Below, piece by piece: positions 27,140 to 36,687 of a DNA stretch of 64,000 bases. How positions within the stretch are numbered: the first letter of the stretch is position 1; each line of letters begins with the position of its first letter. The translations under genes were made by a program, and so were the position numbers. Source of the stretch: Clostridia bacterium (GTDB lineage Bacteria > Bacillota_A > Clostridia > UBA1212 > UBA1255); assembly GCA_017522515.1 (NCBI GenBank), contig JAFWZH010000232.1, positions 20,925-84,924 of the forward strand, in the 5' to 3' direction. Below the pieces are notes generated by a model. It was not told the origin of the DNA and ran no database searches. It saw only the letters and a program-made list of their open reading frames with translations.

Positions 27140-27862
27140 ATGAAAAGGTTGGTGCTATTGATGTTGAGCGTTTGTATGATGTGTCCTGCTGTGACAAGCT
27201 GTTCAAGAGGAACAGCTCCGTATTATGTGCGTTCGCCGTATAATGAAGAAGGTACACAGATAGGAAAGTACGACAGCTTAAAAGAAGCTAAAGAAAAGGC
27301 TGACGAAAAGAAAGAATACGGATATGCAGTTTTTGATTCAAAGGGAGAATTTATATATGCTCCCGGCAAAACGCTTGTATCGGCAAAAATTCTTTGGGAA
27401 GCAAAGATTATAGCTGATCATATACGAGATAACGGCTATTCTTACGGTCATTGCAGGATTAATCCTGCACTTACGGCAGGTAAAGAAGATTGTGAAAAGC
27501 TGGTTTCTTGTGACAGACTTGTAGGTTGGGCTCTTTATAATTCCGGATTTAAAGAAGGACAACCTACAGCTCACGGTCTTATGGCTGATTTGATACCCTT
27601 TATGGTTGATAAAGGCTTTAAAAAAATAGAAAATCCGGCAAAGTTATTACCGGGAGACGTTGTATATGTAGGGTATGAGGGAGAACCTGAACCTTACGGC
27701 CATGTATTTTTGTATGCAGGGGAAGGACCGGATGGATTGTATTACAGATATGACGGAGGTTCTGACGCCAGAATAAGGTCTACTCAGCCGTCTTTAGAAC
27801 CGCTTTCTTACGAGCCTAACAGGATTTTTATTTGTGCATACAGAGCTCCTGACGTGGATTGA
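27140..27862 (+). CDS. NlpC/P60-like lipoprotein
   Basis: A 240-residue secreted protein with signal peptide and lipobox AVTSC. After about 80 residues comes an NlpC/P60-like part: Cys in VSCDRLVGWALYNSGF (where active members usually have DCSG), LLPGDVVYVG, and the His of YGHVFLYAGEG. The catalytic Cys and His are thus possible, but the motif is unusual. If active it would cut peptidoglycan stem peptides. GAAGGAG lies 7 bases before the chosen ATG; ATG 27113 would place this site inside the gene. Confidence 0.72.
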   Translation: MKRLVLLMLSVCMMCPAVTSCSRGTAPYYVRSPYNEEGTQIGKYDSLKEAKEKADEKKEYGYAVFDSKGEFIYAPGKTLVSAKILWEAKIIADHIRDNGYSYGHCRINPALTAGKEDCEKLVSCDRLVGWALYNSGFKEGQPTAHGLMADLIPFMVDKGFKKIENPAKLLPGDVVYVGYEGEPEPYGHVFLYAGEGPDGLYYRYDGGSDARIRSTQPSLEPLSYEPNRIFICAYRAPDVD

Positions 27863-27895
27863 GTTCCGGCATATTTTTAAAAAAGAATAAAAGGG

Positions 27896-27924
27896 TTGTT
27901 TTTTTTGTATACGTAGGGTATAAT
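27896..27924 (+). promoter_or_regulatory. Sigma-A promoter of gap
   Basis: TTGTTT at 27896-27901 and perfect TATAAT at 27919-27924 with a 17-base spacer, before a highly expressed gene. Confidence 0.75.
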
Positions 27925-27964
27925 AACAAATGGTAAATTTTTATATTTAATGGAGGTAACAATT

Positions 27965-28978
27965 ATGGCAGTTAAAGTTGCTATTAATGGTTTTGGACGT
28001 ATCGGCCGTCTTGCATTCAGACAAATGTTTGGAGCCGAAGGATATGAAGTAGTTGCAATTAACGATTTGACAAGCCCTGAAATGCTTGCTCATCTTTTAA
28101 AGTATGATACAGCACAGGGAAGATATGACGGACACACAGTTGAGTGTGATGAGACATCTATCACAGTTGATGGCAAAAAAATCACAATTTATGCAGAGAA
28201 AGACGCTAAGGATCTTCCTTGGGGAGAAATCGGTGTTGACGTAGTTCTTGAGTGTACAGGTTTCTACACATCAAAAGCTAAAGCTCAGGCACACATCGAT
28301 GCAGGTGCTAAAAAGGTAGTTATTTCTGCTCCTGCAGGAAATGACCTTCCTACAATCGTATTCAGCGTTAACGAGAAAACTCTTACAGCTGATGACAAGA
28401 TCATTTCTGCTGCTTCTTGTACAACAAACTGCCTTGCTCCTATGGCTAAAGCTCTTAACGATTACGCAGCTATCCAGAGCGGTATCATGACAACAGTTCA
28501 TGCATACACAGGCGACCAGATGGTTCTCGATGGTCCTCACAGAAAAGGAGACAAGAGAAGAGCAAGAGCTGCTGCAGCTAACATCGTTCCTAACTCAACA
28601 GGTGCTGCTAAAGCTATCGGCCTTGTAATTCCTGAGCTCAACGGTAAGCTCATCGGTTCTGCACAGAGAGTTCCTGTTCCTACAGGTTCAACAACAATCC
28701 TTATCGCTGTTGTTAAAGGTGCTGACGTTACTAAAGAAGGCATCAACGCTGCAATGAAAGCTGCTTCTTCAGCTTCTTTCGGATATACAGAGGAAGAGCT
28801 CGTTTCAAGCGATATCATCGGTATCAAATATGGTTCACTCTTCGATGCTACACAAACAATGGTATCTAAGATTTCTGACGACACATACCAAGTACAAGTT
28901 GTTTCATGGTATGACAACGAGAATTCTTATACAAGCCAGATGGTTAGAACAATTAAGTATTTTGCTGAGTTGAAATAA
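27965..28978 (+). CDS. gap: Glyceraldehyde-3-phosphate dehydrogenase (NAD, glycolytic)
   Basis: A 337-residue enzyme that oxidises glyceraldehyde 3-phosphate to 1,3-bisphosphoglycerate. The NAD fold starts [17 protein letters not shown], the nucleophile Cys is in [15 protein letters not shown], and the active His is in [10 protein letters not shown]. Codon use is more C-ending than in neighbours (many AAC, ATC, TTC), as expected for a highly expressed gene. GGAGG precedes the ATG at 27965; an ATG 15 bases earlier lies in front of this site. It has its own promoter and terminator. Confidence 0.97.
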   Translation: MAVKVAINGFGRIGRLAFRQMFGAEGYEVVAINDLTSPEMLAHLLKYDTAQGRYDGHTVECDETSITVDGKKITIYAEKDAKDLPWGEIGVDVVLECTGFYTSKAKAQAHIDAGAKKVVISAPAGNDLPTIVFSVNEKTLTADDKIISAASCTTNCLAPMAKALNDYAAIQSGIMTTVHAYTGDQMVLDGPHRKGDKRRARAAAANIVPNSTGAAKAIGLVIPELNGKLIGSAQRVPVPTGSTTILIAVVKGADVTKEGINAAMKAASSASFGYTEEELVSSDIIGIKYGSLFDATQTMVSKISDDTYQVQVVSWYDNENSYTSQMVRTIKYFAELK

Positions 28979-29000
28979 TACAAATCCTATGGTTTGATTC

Positions 29001-29049
29001 GGACCGGAAATCACAGCTTTATGCTGTTGATTTTCGGTCCTTTGTTTTT
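29001..29049 (+). terminator. Strong intrinsic terminator after gap
   Basis: GGACCGGAAATCA (29001-29013) pairs with TGATTTTCGGTCC (29028-29040), with an inner CAGC/GCTG stem, then TTTGTTTTT. Confidence 0.9.
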
Positions 29050-29123
29050 AAGCAAAAGGCTTTATTTATAAATGAAAAAAGTATATAATATCAAAAGCTG
29101 AAATTCTTGCCGGCAGGTGAAAA

Positions 29124-30308
29124 ATGATAAAACATAAAGTATGCGGAATTATTTGCGAATACAATCCTTTTCATAACGGACACAAATATCACATTTCTGA
29201 GGCGCGTAGATTCTCAGAGGCGGATTATGTGATTGCAGTTATGAGCGGAAATTTTGTGCAACGGGGAGAACCTGCTATTCTTGACAAATGGGCAAGGACA
29301 GAAATGGCACTTAAAAGCGGAGTCGACATGGTATTGGAGCTGCCGGCTGTATATGCACTTTCGTCTGCTGAATACTTTGCGACCGGAGCAGTTGATTTGT
29401 TGCAAAAAACAGGTATTGTTACTCATATTTCTTTTGGCAGTGAATCTTTCGAAGGCGTTTCCGGAGCTGATGAGCTAAAGAGAATTGCCGAAGAAACAAT
29501 AAATGGCCCTTCTGTAAATAAAGAGTCCTTAAAAGCAGGCTGTTCGTTTGCGGCTGCCAGCAGGAATTCCGTCGTAGCAAAGGCAAATGACGTCTTGGCA
29601 ACGGAATATTTGCGCGCGTTGAATCGTCTGCAAGCAAATATGCAGATAGTACCGATAAAAAGAAATGGTGCAGGGCATAGCGGTGAAGGCAGCGCCATGT
29701 TTATCAGACAATTGATATACGAAGGGAAAATCTCTGAGGTACAAAACTATGTGCCTGCAGAATCTTTTGAGATTTTACAGAGAGAAATCAATGATGGAAA
29801 GTGTCCTGTGTATGCGAAAAATTTCGAGAAAATTATTATAGCCGACTTGCGTCGGCTTGGTGTGGAGGGTTTACGGGATAGACCTTTCGTAAGTGAAGGA
29901 TTGGAATATAAGATTTACGACGCTGCATGTAACTGTAGTACATTTGCAGATTTAGTTGAGGAATGTACCTCAAAAAGATATACCGCTTCGAGAATACGAC
30001 GCATTGTTTTCGCTTCCATGCTGGGTATTTTGCGCAAAAATGTGACTTCACCTGTGCCTTATATCAGAGTTTTAGGAATGCGGCGAAATTGTGGAGCCCT
30101 TATGGATTTGTTGCAACAAAATGCCGCTGTTCCGATAATTTTGTCTAAAGCGAAGTTTTTACATCAATCGGAGGAGGAACAATCGAACTTTGCTTCTGAG
30201 CTCCTTAAAATTGAAAATAATACAGCTGATTTATATTCGCTCGCTTTTTCTGATGCCCAAAGCAGGGTTGGTGCTACGGAGTTGACGCATCCTCTCATTT
30301 TCGTATGA
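29124..30308 (+). CDS. tmcAL: tRNA(Met) cytidine acetate ligase (YlbM type)
   Basis: A 394-residue nucleotidyltransferase-fold enzyme that uses ATP and acetate to make N4-acetylcytidine at the wobble base of elongator tRNA-Met. The HIGH-like motif is in GIICEYNPFHNGHKYH, followed by MSGNFVQRGEPAI.DKWAR and LELPAVYALSSAEYFA. It stands alone after the gap terminator. The function follows B. subtilis TmcAL. Confidence 0.92.
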   Translation: MIKHKVCGIICEYNPFHNGHKYHISEARRFSEADYVIAVMSGNFVQRGEPAILDKWARTEMALKSGVDMVLELPAVYALSSAEYFATGAVDLLQKTGIVTHISFGSESFEGVSGADELKRIAEETINGPSVNKESLKAGCSFAAASRNSVVAKANDVLATEYLRALNRLQANMQIVPIKRNGAGHSGEGSAMFIRQLIYEGKISEVQNYVPAESFEILQREINDGKCPVYAKNFEKIIIADLRRLGVEGLRDRPFVSEGLEYKIYDAACNCSTFADLVEECTSKRYTASRIRRIVFASMLGILRKNVTSPVPYIRVLGMRRNCGALMDLLQQNAAVPIILSKAKFLHQSEEEQSNFASELLKIENNTADLYSLAFSDAQSRVGATELTHPLIFV

Positions 30309-30498
30309 ATCAATCTGTTTTTTTCATGCCAAAGGCCGTTCTTAATAAACAACTGATGGGTTTCGGTGGTTTGATTACTATTACTTTCATTTTGCACCTC
30401 AATTGGGATTAATTGCGTTTGTTACATTATATTGTTTTTCGTAAAAATGTGTTCGCAGATAAAAAATTAATATTATTCGAAAAATAAGGGTAAAATTG

Positions 30499-30527
30499 TT
30501 GAGATTATATTTCATTTATGATAATAT
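30499..30527 (+). promoter_or_regulatory. Promoter of fchA-folD
   Basis: TTGAGA at 30499-30504 and TAATAT at 30522-30527 with a 17-base spacer, 50 bases before the ATG. The rest of the 30309-30577 gap shows nothing recognisable. Confidence 0.5.
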
Positions 30528-30577
30528 TACCAACGATATATATAAATCATGTAAACCGAATAGCCGGGAGATTAAAT

Positions 30578-31195
30578 ATGAATAATTTAACTATAAAACA
30601 ATTCATGGAAAACTTAAGTACGGAGGCACCTGTTCCGGGTGGCGGAGGAGCATCTGCCCTTGCAGGAAGTCTCAGTGCTGCTCTCTGTTCCATGGTTGCA
30701 TCTTTAACTAATGGAAAAAAGAAATATGCAGAATATCAATGTGATATTAAGCGAATTTTGAATGAAACATCAGAAATTATCAATAATATGCAATCCTTAA
30801 TCAATAAGGATGCAGAAGTTTTTGAACCCCTTTCAAAGGCGTATGGCATTCCAAAGGATGATCCTACAAGAAATGAAGTTTTAGAGCAAGCTTTACGTCT
30901 TGCTTGCAGTGCTCCTATGGAAATTTTGCAAGAAGCATGTAAGATAGTGCCTATTTTGGAAGAATTGACAGTGAAAGGATCTAAAATAGCACTTAGCGAT
31001 GTGGGAGTAGCAGCCACTATGTGTCAGACGGCAATACAAGGCGGAGTGTTAAATGTTTATATTAATACAAGACTTATGAAAGATAGAGTTTTTGCGCAAA
31101 AAACTGATGAGCAGGCGCAGAAAATCTGTTTGGAATATATTCCCAGATGTGAAAAGGTTTATAAAATTGTTGCCGAATATTTGACAACAATATAA
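30578..31195 (+). CDS. fchA: Cyclodeaminase/cyclohydrolase family protein (methenyl-THF cyclohydrolase)
   Basis: A 205-residue all-helical protein of the formimidoyl-THF cyclodeaminase family. The signature PVPGGGGASALAGSLSAALCSMVASLT (split blocks, residues about 18-44) and the C-terminal GVAATMCQTAIQGGVLNVYIN are typical. Members act as formimino-THF cyclodeaminase or, as FchA in clostridia and acetogens, as 5,10-methenyl-THF cyclohydrolase. No histidine-degradation gene is nearby, and folD follows 14 bases downstream, so cyclohydrolase is favoured. The ATG at 30578 has CGGGAG upstream. Confidence 0.85.
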   Translation: MNNLTIKQFMENLSTEAPVPGGGGASALAGSLSAALCSMVASLTNGKKKYAEYQCDIKRILNETSEIINNMQSLINKDAEVFEPLSKAYGIPKDDPTRNEVLEQALRLACSAPMEILQEACKIVPILEELTVKGSKIALSDVGVAATMCQTAIQGGVLNVYINTRLMKDRVFAQKTDEQAQKICLEYIPRCEKVYKIVAEYLTTI

Positions 31196-31209
31196 TATGG
31201 AGGGTGGAA

Positions 31210-32058
31210 ATGACGGAAATGCGTGGTGCGCCGGTAGCAACGGCAATTACGGAGATTTGCAAAGAAAAAATTGCAAAATTAAAAGAAAAGGGTATAGTAC
31301 CTACATTGGCAATAGTAAGAGTTGGCAACAAAGGTGCTGACGAAGCATACGAAAAGGGAGCAGAAAAAAGATTTCTCTCTGCAGGAGCAGAAGTAAAAAA
31401 ATACATTATGTCAGAGGATGCTTCACAAGAAGAATTAGAAAATACTATAAAAAGCATCAATGAAGACAGTGGAATTCATGGGATACTTTTATTCAGACCA
31501 CTTCCAAAACACATGGACGAAGATAAAATTAAACAGTTAATATCTATGAAAAAAGATGTTGACGGCATGTCTTATGCAGGACTTGGAAGCCTGATTGCAT
31601 CAAAAGGTGGGAAAATTCAGTCTTATGCTCCGTGTACACCGACTGCAGTAGTTGAAATGTTGGACTATTACGGTATAGATGTTACAGGGAAAAAAATTGC
31701 AGTTGTCGGCAGAAGTTCAGTAGTGGGACTTCCGCTGGCTGTAATGCTTATCAATAAAAATGCAACTGTAACCGTTTGCCACACAAAAACAAAAAACATA
31801 CAAGAAGAATGCCAAAATGCAGATATTATAATAGCGGCGGCAGGAAAAGCAAATGTTGTAGGAGAAGAACATTTTTCCAAAGGGCAAGTGCTTATTGACG
31901 TTGGCATAAACTTTGTTGATGGCAATATGTGCGGCGATATTGATTATCTGGCAGCAAAAGAATATGCGTCAGCATTAACACCTGTTCCGGGTGGTGTGGG
32001 CGCCGTAACTACATCAGTGCTTCTTAAGCATACTGTAAACAGTGCTGAGAATTTATAA
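31210..32058 (+). CDS. folD: FolD-like methylene-THF dehydrogenase lacking cyclohydrolase residues
   Basis: A 282-residue protein of the FolD family, full length, with Rossmann motif VVGRSSVVGLPLAVML and the C-terminal TPVPGGVGAVT. Tyr47 is kept, but the catalytic Lys four residues later (YVxxK in E. coli) is Ala51, and the Gln of VQLPLP is Phe95 (LLFRPLP). Asp118 of the DVDG motif is kept. In human and E. coli FolD this Lys is needed for cyclohydrolase action. I infer a dehydrogenase working with FchA next door. GGAGGG lies 5 bases before the ATG at 31210; GTG 31204 is less likely. Confidence 0.88.
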   Translation: MTEMRGAPVATAITEICKEKIAKLKEKGIVPTLAIVRVGNKGADEAYEKGAEKRFLSAGAEVKKYIMSEDASQEELENTIKSINEDSGIHGILLFRPLPKHMDEDKIKQLISMKKDVDGMSYAGLGSLIASKGGKIQSYAPCTPTAVVEMLDYYGIDVTGKKIAVVGRSSVVGLPLAVMLINKNATVTVCHTKTKNIQEECQNADIIIAAAGKANVVGEEHFSKGQVLIDVGINFVDGNMCGDIDYLAAKEYASALTPVPGGVGAVTTSVLLKHTVNSAENL

Positions 32059-32088
32059 AAATTATATTACAGGGAGAATGGATTTAAA

Positions 32089-33885
32089 ATGAAAGATTTG
32101 AAGAAAAGAAACGAAATTGATGCCATTTACAAGTGGCGTTTAGAGGATATTTTTGAAACTGTCGAGGAATGGCAAAAAGCTGCAGATGAGGCTGATGCTC
32201 AAATCGTAAAGATGGCAAAACATCGTACTAAATTTACCAAGACGGGCACAGCTTTGTATTCTTGCATGAAAGATATGTATGAATTAAGCGGCAAAATAAT
32301 GAAAGTTTATGTGTATGCATACATGAAACGTGATGAGGACAATACGAATGCAAAATCACAGGAATTGGCAGGTAAGGCAGATTATTTAATAACAAAATTT
32401 TCAGAAGCAACATCTTTTTTTGAGCCGATGCTTTTACAACTTGACAGAGGAAAAGTTGAAACGATGACCAAAAAAACAACAAAATTAAGAGAATATTCAT
32501 TCGTTATAGATGAAATAATGCGTAAAAAAGCTCACGTATTAAGTCCGGGAGAAGAGAAAATTTTAGCTATGTCCGGCGAAGCTACTTCTGCAGGACAGGA
32601 TGTTTTTATGATGTTTAACAATGCGGATATTAAGTTTGAACCATTTGCTAACGAGCAAGGTGAAAAAACAGAACTTACAATTGGCAGATATGTAAAATTT
32701 CTTGAATCACGTGACAGGAATGTAAGAAGAAGAGCTTTTCGTTCAATGTATGAAGCATACGGAATGCACAAGAACACTTTGGCTGCAGCGTATGCAGGAA
32801 ACATTAAGTCAGACGTGTTTTATTCCAGAGTTCGTAAATATAAATCCAGCTTTTTGGCAGCCTTGCACCAAGATAATATTCCGTCAAAAGTATATAACGG
32901 ATTAATAACGTCAGTGCATAGGCATATTCATTTGTTGACACATTATTTGCAAATAAGACAAAGAGTATTGAGTATACAGAAAGTTCACATGTATGATTTA
33001 TATGTTCCTCTTGTTAAAATGCCGGAAAAGACATATACCTTTGAAGAAGCACGACAAATAGTAACAGAAGCATTAAAGCCTTTGGGAGAGGATTACTGTA
33101 AGGCACTGGAACATGCGTTTACAGATGGTTGGATAGATGTTTGTGAAAATAAGGGTAAACGTGTCGGTGCATATTCTTGGGGCTGTTATGATAGTCATCC
33201 GTATGTTTTACTTAATTGGCAGGGAACTATAAATGATGTATTCACATTAGCTCATGAGCTTGGACATGCGATGCATTCGTATTACAGTAATTTGTCACAA
33301 CCGATTCAATATGCAAATTACAAGATTTTTGTAGCCGAAGTAGCTTCTACCGTGAATGAAAATCTTTTAATGGAATATATGCTTAAAAACAGCAAGGATG
33401 ATATAGAAAAGGCATTTTTGCTTAATCATTATCTTGAAGAATTCAGAGCGACAGTGTACAGACAGGCAATGTTTGCTGAATTTGAAAAAAAGGCACACAA
33501 ATTGTACGAAAAAGGCGGCGTACTTACTTGTGAATCTCTTTCTGCGATATACATGAAACTCCAACATCAATTCTTTAAAAAAGTAGTTAAAATTGATGAT
33601 GAGATTGCTCTGGAATGGGCAAGAATACCGCATTTTTATACTTCGTATTATGTTTATAAATATGCCACAGGATTCTCTGCCGCAACACATCTTGCGTCAG
33701 GCATTTTGAGTGGCGATGAAAATAAAAGAGCAGCTTATTTGAATTTTCTTAAGAGCGGTGGCTCGGATTATCCCATAGAGCTTTTGAAAAGAGCCGGTGT
33801 TGATTTATCAACTACGGAGCCGATTGATGCTGCTTTTAATGTTTTTAGGAGGAAGCTTAATCAATTTGAGCTTTTGATGTTGTAA
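32089..33885 (+). CDS. pepF: Oligoendopeptidase F (M3 family)
   Basis: A 598-residue cytoplasmic zinc peptidase that degrades short peptides. The zinc motif HELGH with flanks TLAHELGHAMHSYYS is at about residues 387-401, and the third ligand Glu is in FVAEVASTVNE. Length and C-terminal wording (FYTSYYVYKYATGF) match the family. GGGAGAATGG precedes the ATG. The next gene starts 1 base after its stop, so both are likely co-translated. Confidence 0.96.
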   Translation: MKDLKKRNEIDAIYKWRLEDIFETVEEWQKAADEADAQIVKMAKHRTKFTKTGTALYSCMKDMYELSGKIMKVYVYAYMKRDEDNTNAKSQELAGKADYLITKFSEATSFFEPMLLQLDRGKVETMTKKTTKLREYSFVIDEIMRKKAHVLSPGEEKILAMSGEATSAGQDVFMMFNNADIKFEPFANEQGEKTELTIGRYVKFLESRDRNVRRRAFRSMYEAYGMHKNTLAAAYAGNIKSDVFYSRVRKYKSSFLAALHQDNIPSKVYNGLITSVHRHIHLLTHYLQIRQRVLSIQKVHMYDLYVPLVKMPEKTYTFEEARQIVTEALKPLGEDYCKALEHAFTDGWIDVCENKGKRVGAYSWGCYDSHPYVLLNWQGTINDVFTLAHELGHAMHSYYSNLSQPIQYANYKIFVAEVASTVNENLLMEYMLKNSKDDIEKAFLLNHYLEEFRATVYRQAMFAEFEKKAHKLYEKGGVLTCESLSAIYMKLQHQFFKKVVKIDDEIALEWARIPHFYTSYYVYKYATGFSAATHLASGILSGDENKRAAYLNFLKSGGSDYPIELLKRAGVDLSTTEPIDAAFNVFRRKLNQFELLML

Positions 33886-33886
33886 T

Positions 33887-34600
33887 ATGAGAAATGAGTT
33901 TGATGGAGTTGTAATTGAGAAGCAACAAGTTCTGTGCGATGCTATAAATTGTCATAATTTAAGCATAAAAGGTATAGGGGAATTTAGATCTGAGGTAGAG
34001 GCTGATTTTGTCGATATTTCAGGTGAAGCATGCTTTGAATCTTATATAACATGCGACAAGATGACTGTAAGAAACAGGTGTGTTTGCAAAAGTACGCTTC
34101 TGACTACATCACTCAGAATAATCGGTGTTATGGCGGTGTACGGCAAGCTGAATTCCGAAAGCGTAATTATAAGCGGTGCATTGAAATTTCGCGGAAATTT
34201 AAGAACATCTGCTTTTTTAGTGAGACAAGGTTCATTGGCAAAGGGTAGTGCAAAGCTTAAAACATCAAACTGCGTTATAAACGGAGTTTTAAATAATTCC
34301 GGTGAGGTGGTAACAAATGAATTTAAAATTTGCAGTAACAAAATGTCAAGAATTCAGGAGATACGCACTGATAAATTCAGCGTTAAAACAGATCCGAGTT
34401 GTGAAAAACCTGATGATGAATATTTGCTCTCATGTGATTTTGTAGATTGCTTTGAGGCTGATTTAGAATATTGCAATATCGATAAGCTTTATTGCGATAG
34501 CGCAATTATAAGAAAAGGCTGTACTATTCACGAAATTTTGTACAGAGACAGTATTGAAATTGAGCCCGGAGCTCATGTGGAAAGGTTGTCCAGAACATGA
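33887..34600 (+). CDS. Polymer-forming cytoskeletal (bactofilin-like) protein
   Basis: A 237-residue protein built almost wholly of short beta repeats of the kind LRIIGVMAVYGKLNSESVIISGALKF and LEYCNIDKLYCDSAIIRKGCTIHEI (in pieces), ending in a strand typical of YhbE/YhbF-like bactofilins. Bactofilins self-assemble into filaments on the membrane and organise cell-wall or surface enzymes. It lies between pepF and two surface glycosyltransferases and overlaps the first of these by 4 bases, so it may localise them. It has an unusually high number of Cys (about 12). Confidence 0.65.
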   Translation: MRNEFDGVVIEKQQVLCDAINCHNLSIKGIGEFRSEVEADFVDISGEACFESYITCDKMTVRNRCVCKSTLLTTSLRIIGVMAVYGKLNSESVIISGALKFRGNLRTSAFLVRQGSLAKGSAKLKTSNCVINGVLNNSGEVVTNEFKICSNKMSRIQEIRTDKFSVKTDPSCEKPDDEYLLSCDFVDCFEADLEYCNIDKLYCDSAIIRKGCTIHEILYRDSIEIEPGAHVERLSRT

Positions 34601-36687
34601 ACAAAAAAACAGTTATTTGTATTGTTACATGTGTTATTTTAGCTGCAGCATTGTCTGTCGGCCTCATTTTGAGTTCTCGCAGTAATAAGGCAGAATACAT
34701 TAACATAGCTGAATATAACTTTGATAATTCTCAGAAAAAGTATCAAGGATTAGAAACAAGCAGTTACAGCGGAAAAGCTGAATTCCGTTACAGTGAAACA
34801 GACGGAATAGACGGCAGTGGCTGTATAGTGATAGATGTTCCGTCAGAAAAAGAAGATGCAAGATTTACGTATACGTATGACAAGGCAATAGAAAAAACGT
34901 ATTACAGAATGAGTGCATGGGTAAAAACTGTTAATGTGGGTTTGGATAGTTCTGCTGTAGGAGCTAATATTTCTGTTTTGAATACTTTTGAGCATTCTGT
35001 GGACTATAAGGGAGATAATGAGTGGACATATATAGAATACTATGGTAAAACAGCAAATAATCAGACGTCTTTTACTGTGTGTTTGCGTTTGGGCTTTTAT
35101 AGCGGTATAAATACCGGAACCGTGCATTTTGATGATTTTCAGCTTGAACAATTGGACAAGCTTCCTGAAGGTGCTTCTTACACTTCTATGGAAAGCACTT
35201 TAGGTGGCTCTGATTCTTCTGCAAAATCCAATTCACAGCATGAGAATACTATGTTAACAGCAACGATAATGCTGATTGTACTTTTATTATATTTATGTGT
35301 TGCCTACAGATACGCCCAAAAGCAAGAAAAGGATTTTTATCTTGAAGAAGGCAGAAGCATAAAAATCGCAGTAATTAATTTGATTATTATTGCTTTTGCA
35401 ATACGATTGGTAATGTCTGTTACAATGCCACAGTGTGATATTGATGTTAATCTTTTCCAATATTGGGCCAATACGATTGCAGACAAGGGTATAATGGATT
35501 TTTATTCGCACGCAGAGAGTATAAGTCTTGATTATCCGCCTCTTTTTATGTATCACTTATATTTTATGGGAGTTATTGGAAAAGCAGCTGGAATTACGCA
35601 AACTGCAGCTTATGATATGCTTTTAAAATTGCCATCAATTTTAGCAGATTGTGTAATTGCATATTTGATATATAAAATAGCCAATAAACGGATGAATAAA
35701 AATTGGATTTTGTTTGTTATGGCAATTTGGCTCTTTAATCCTATGGTTTTGTTGGATTCTGCTTGCTGGGGACAGGTAGATTCAATACTTGCTTTGGCAA
35801 TATTACTTGCAGCTTATTACATCGAAAAAGAAAAATACACTTATTCCGCAATTGCATTGGCTTTTGCAATAACATTAAAACCACAAGGTATTTTCTTTGT
35901 TCCTATATTGGGTTATGCACTGTTAAATCAACTGATAAAAGAAAAAGATATTCCGCTAACGAAGAGGTTGCTCCGTTTTGCGTACAGCATCGTAGCTTTC
36001 TTTGCTACTGCAATGATAATTATTTTGCCGTTCGGTATAAAAATGGACGGGAACATATTCAGTTGGATTTTAAATGTATATGTGAATACAGCAGGTGGAT
36101 ATTCTTATGCTACTGTTAACTCTTTTAATTTCCCGTATTTACTGGGACTTAATTGGGTAAAAGACAGTACGGAAGTCTTTGGTTTATCATATTTTGCATT
36201 AGGTATGTTGCTGATTGTAGTTATTTGTCTACTGACTGGTGCGCTTTATCTTTTTGGCAAAAAGCATAAAGTCAATGTCTACTTGCTTTCTGCAATGTGC
36301 ATTTATGCAGTAACACAATTTGCACCGAGAATGCATGAAAGATATTTTTATCCTGCAATTATATTATTGCTTGTTGCTGTGATTTATTCAAACAACAAAT
36401 TGATGCTTGCTTTATATGGCTTACTGTCGGTTTCAAACTTTTATACTGTTCTTGAAGTAATGACCGGCTTGAGCATAGGCTCTAAATTAATTGATACAGA
36501 TTATGCTACTGCGGCATATTATTATTGGCCTCCGCTTAATACAGAACGAGCTGCTATGGCTGTTACAAACGTATTTTGCGCTGTTGCACTCATTGCAATG
36601 GCATGTGTTTTGGTATTTTCAAATAATAAAACCTTCAAAATGAAGATTTGGGAAGAACATGGTGATGAAGATGAAAAAGAAGAGTAG
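34597..36687 (+). CDS. GT-C glycosyltransferase (Gpi18-like) with N-terminal jelly-roll domain
   Basis: A 696-residue membrane protein. One N-terminal membrane segment (about 5-25) is followed by an extracytoplasmic jelly-roll domain (about 30-200) resembling carbohydrate-binding CBM4/9 modules, ending VHFDDFQLEQL. Then come about ten membrane helices with the GT-C pattern MPQCDIDVNLFQYWA and DYPPLFMYHLYF, and ECM-type APRMHERYFYPA near the end. It probably uses a lipid-linked sugar outside the membrane; donor and acceptor are unknown. It overlaps both the bactofilin-like gene (4 bases) and the next gene (29 bases). Confidence 0.8.
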   Translation: MNKKTVICIVTCVILAAALSVGLILSSRSNKAEYINIAEYNFDNSQKKYQGLETSSYSGKAEFRYSETDGIDGSGCIVIDVPSEKEDARFTYTYDKAIEKTYYRMSAWVKTVNVGLDSSAVGANISVLNTFEHSVDYKGDNEWTYIEYYGKTANNQTSFTVCLRLGFYSGINTGTVHFDDFQLEQLDKLPEGASYTSMESTLGGSDSSAKSNSQHENTMLTATIMLIVLLLYLCVAYRYAQKQEKDFYLEEGRSIKIAVINLIIIAFAIRLVMSVTMPQCDIDVNLFQYWANTIADKGIMDFYSHAESISLDYPPLFMYHLYFMGVIGKAAGITQTAAYDMLLKLPSILADCVIAYLIYKIANKRMNKNWILFVMAIWLFNPMVLLDSACWGQVDSILALAILLAAYYIEKEKYTYSAIALAFAITLKPQGIFFVPILGYALLNQLIKEKDIPLTKRLLRFAYSIVAFFATAMIIILPFGIKMDGNIFSWILNVYVNTAGGYSYATVNSFNFPYLLGLNWVKDSTEVFGLSYFALGMLLIVVICLLTGALYLFGKKHKVNVYLLSAMCIYAVTQFAPRMHERYFYPAIILLLVAVIYSNNKLMLALYGLLSVSNFYTVLEVMTGLSIGSKLIDTDYATAAYYYWPPLNTERAAMAVTNVFCAVALIAMACVLVFSNNKTFKMKIWEEHGDEDEKEE

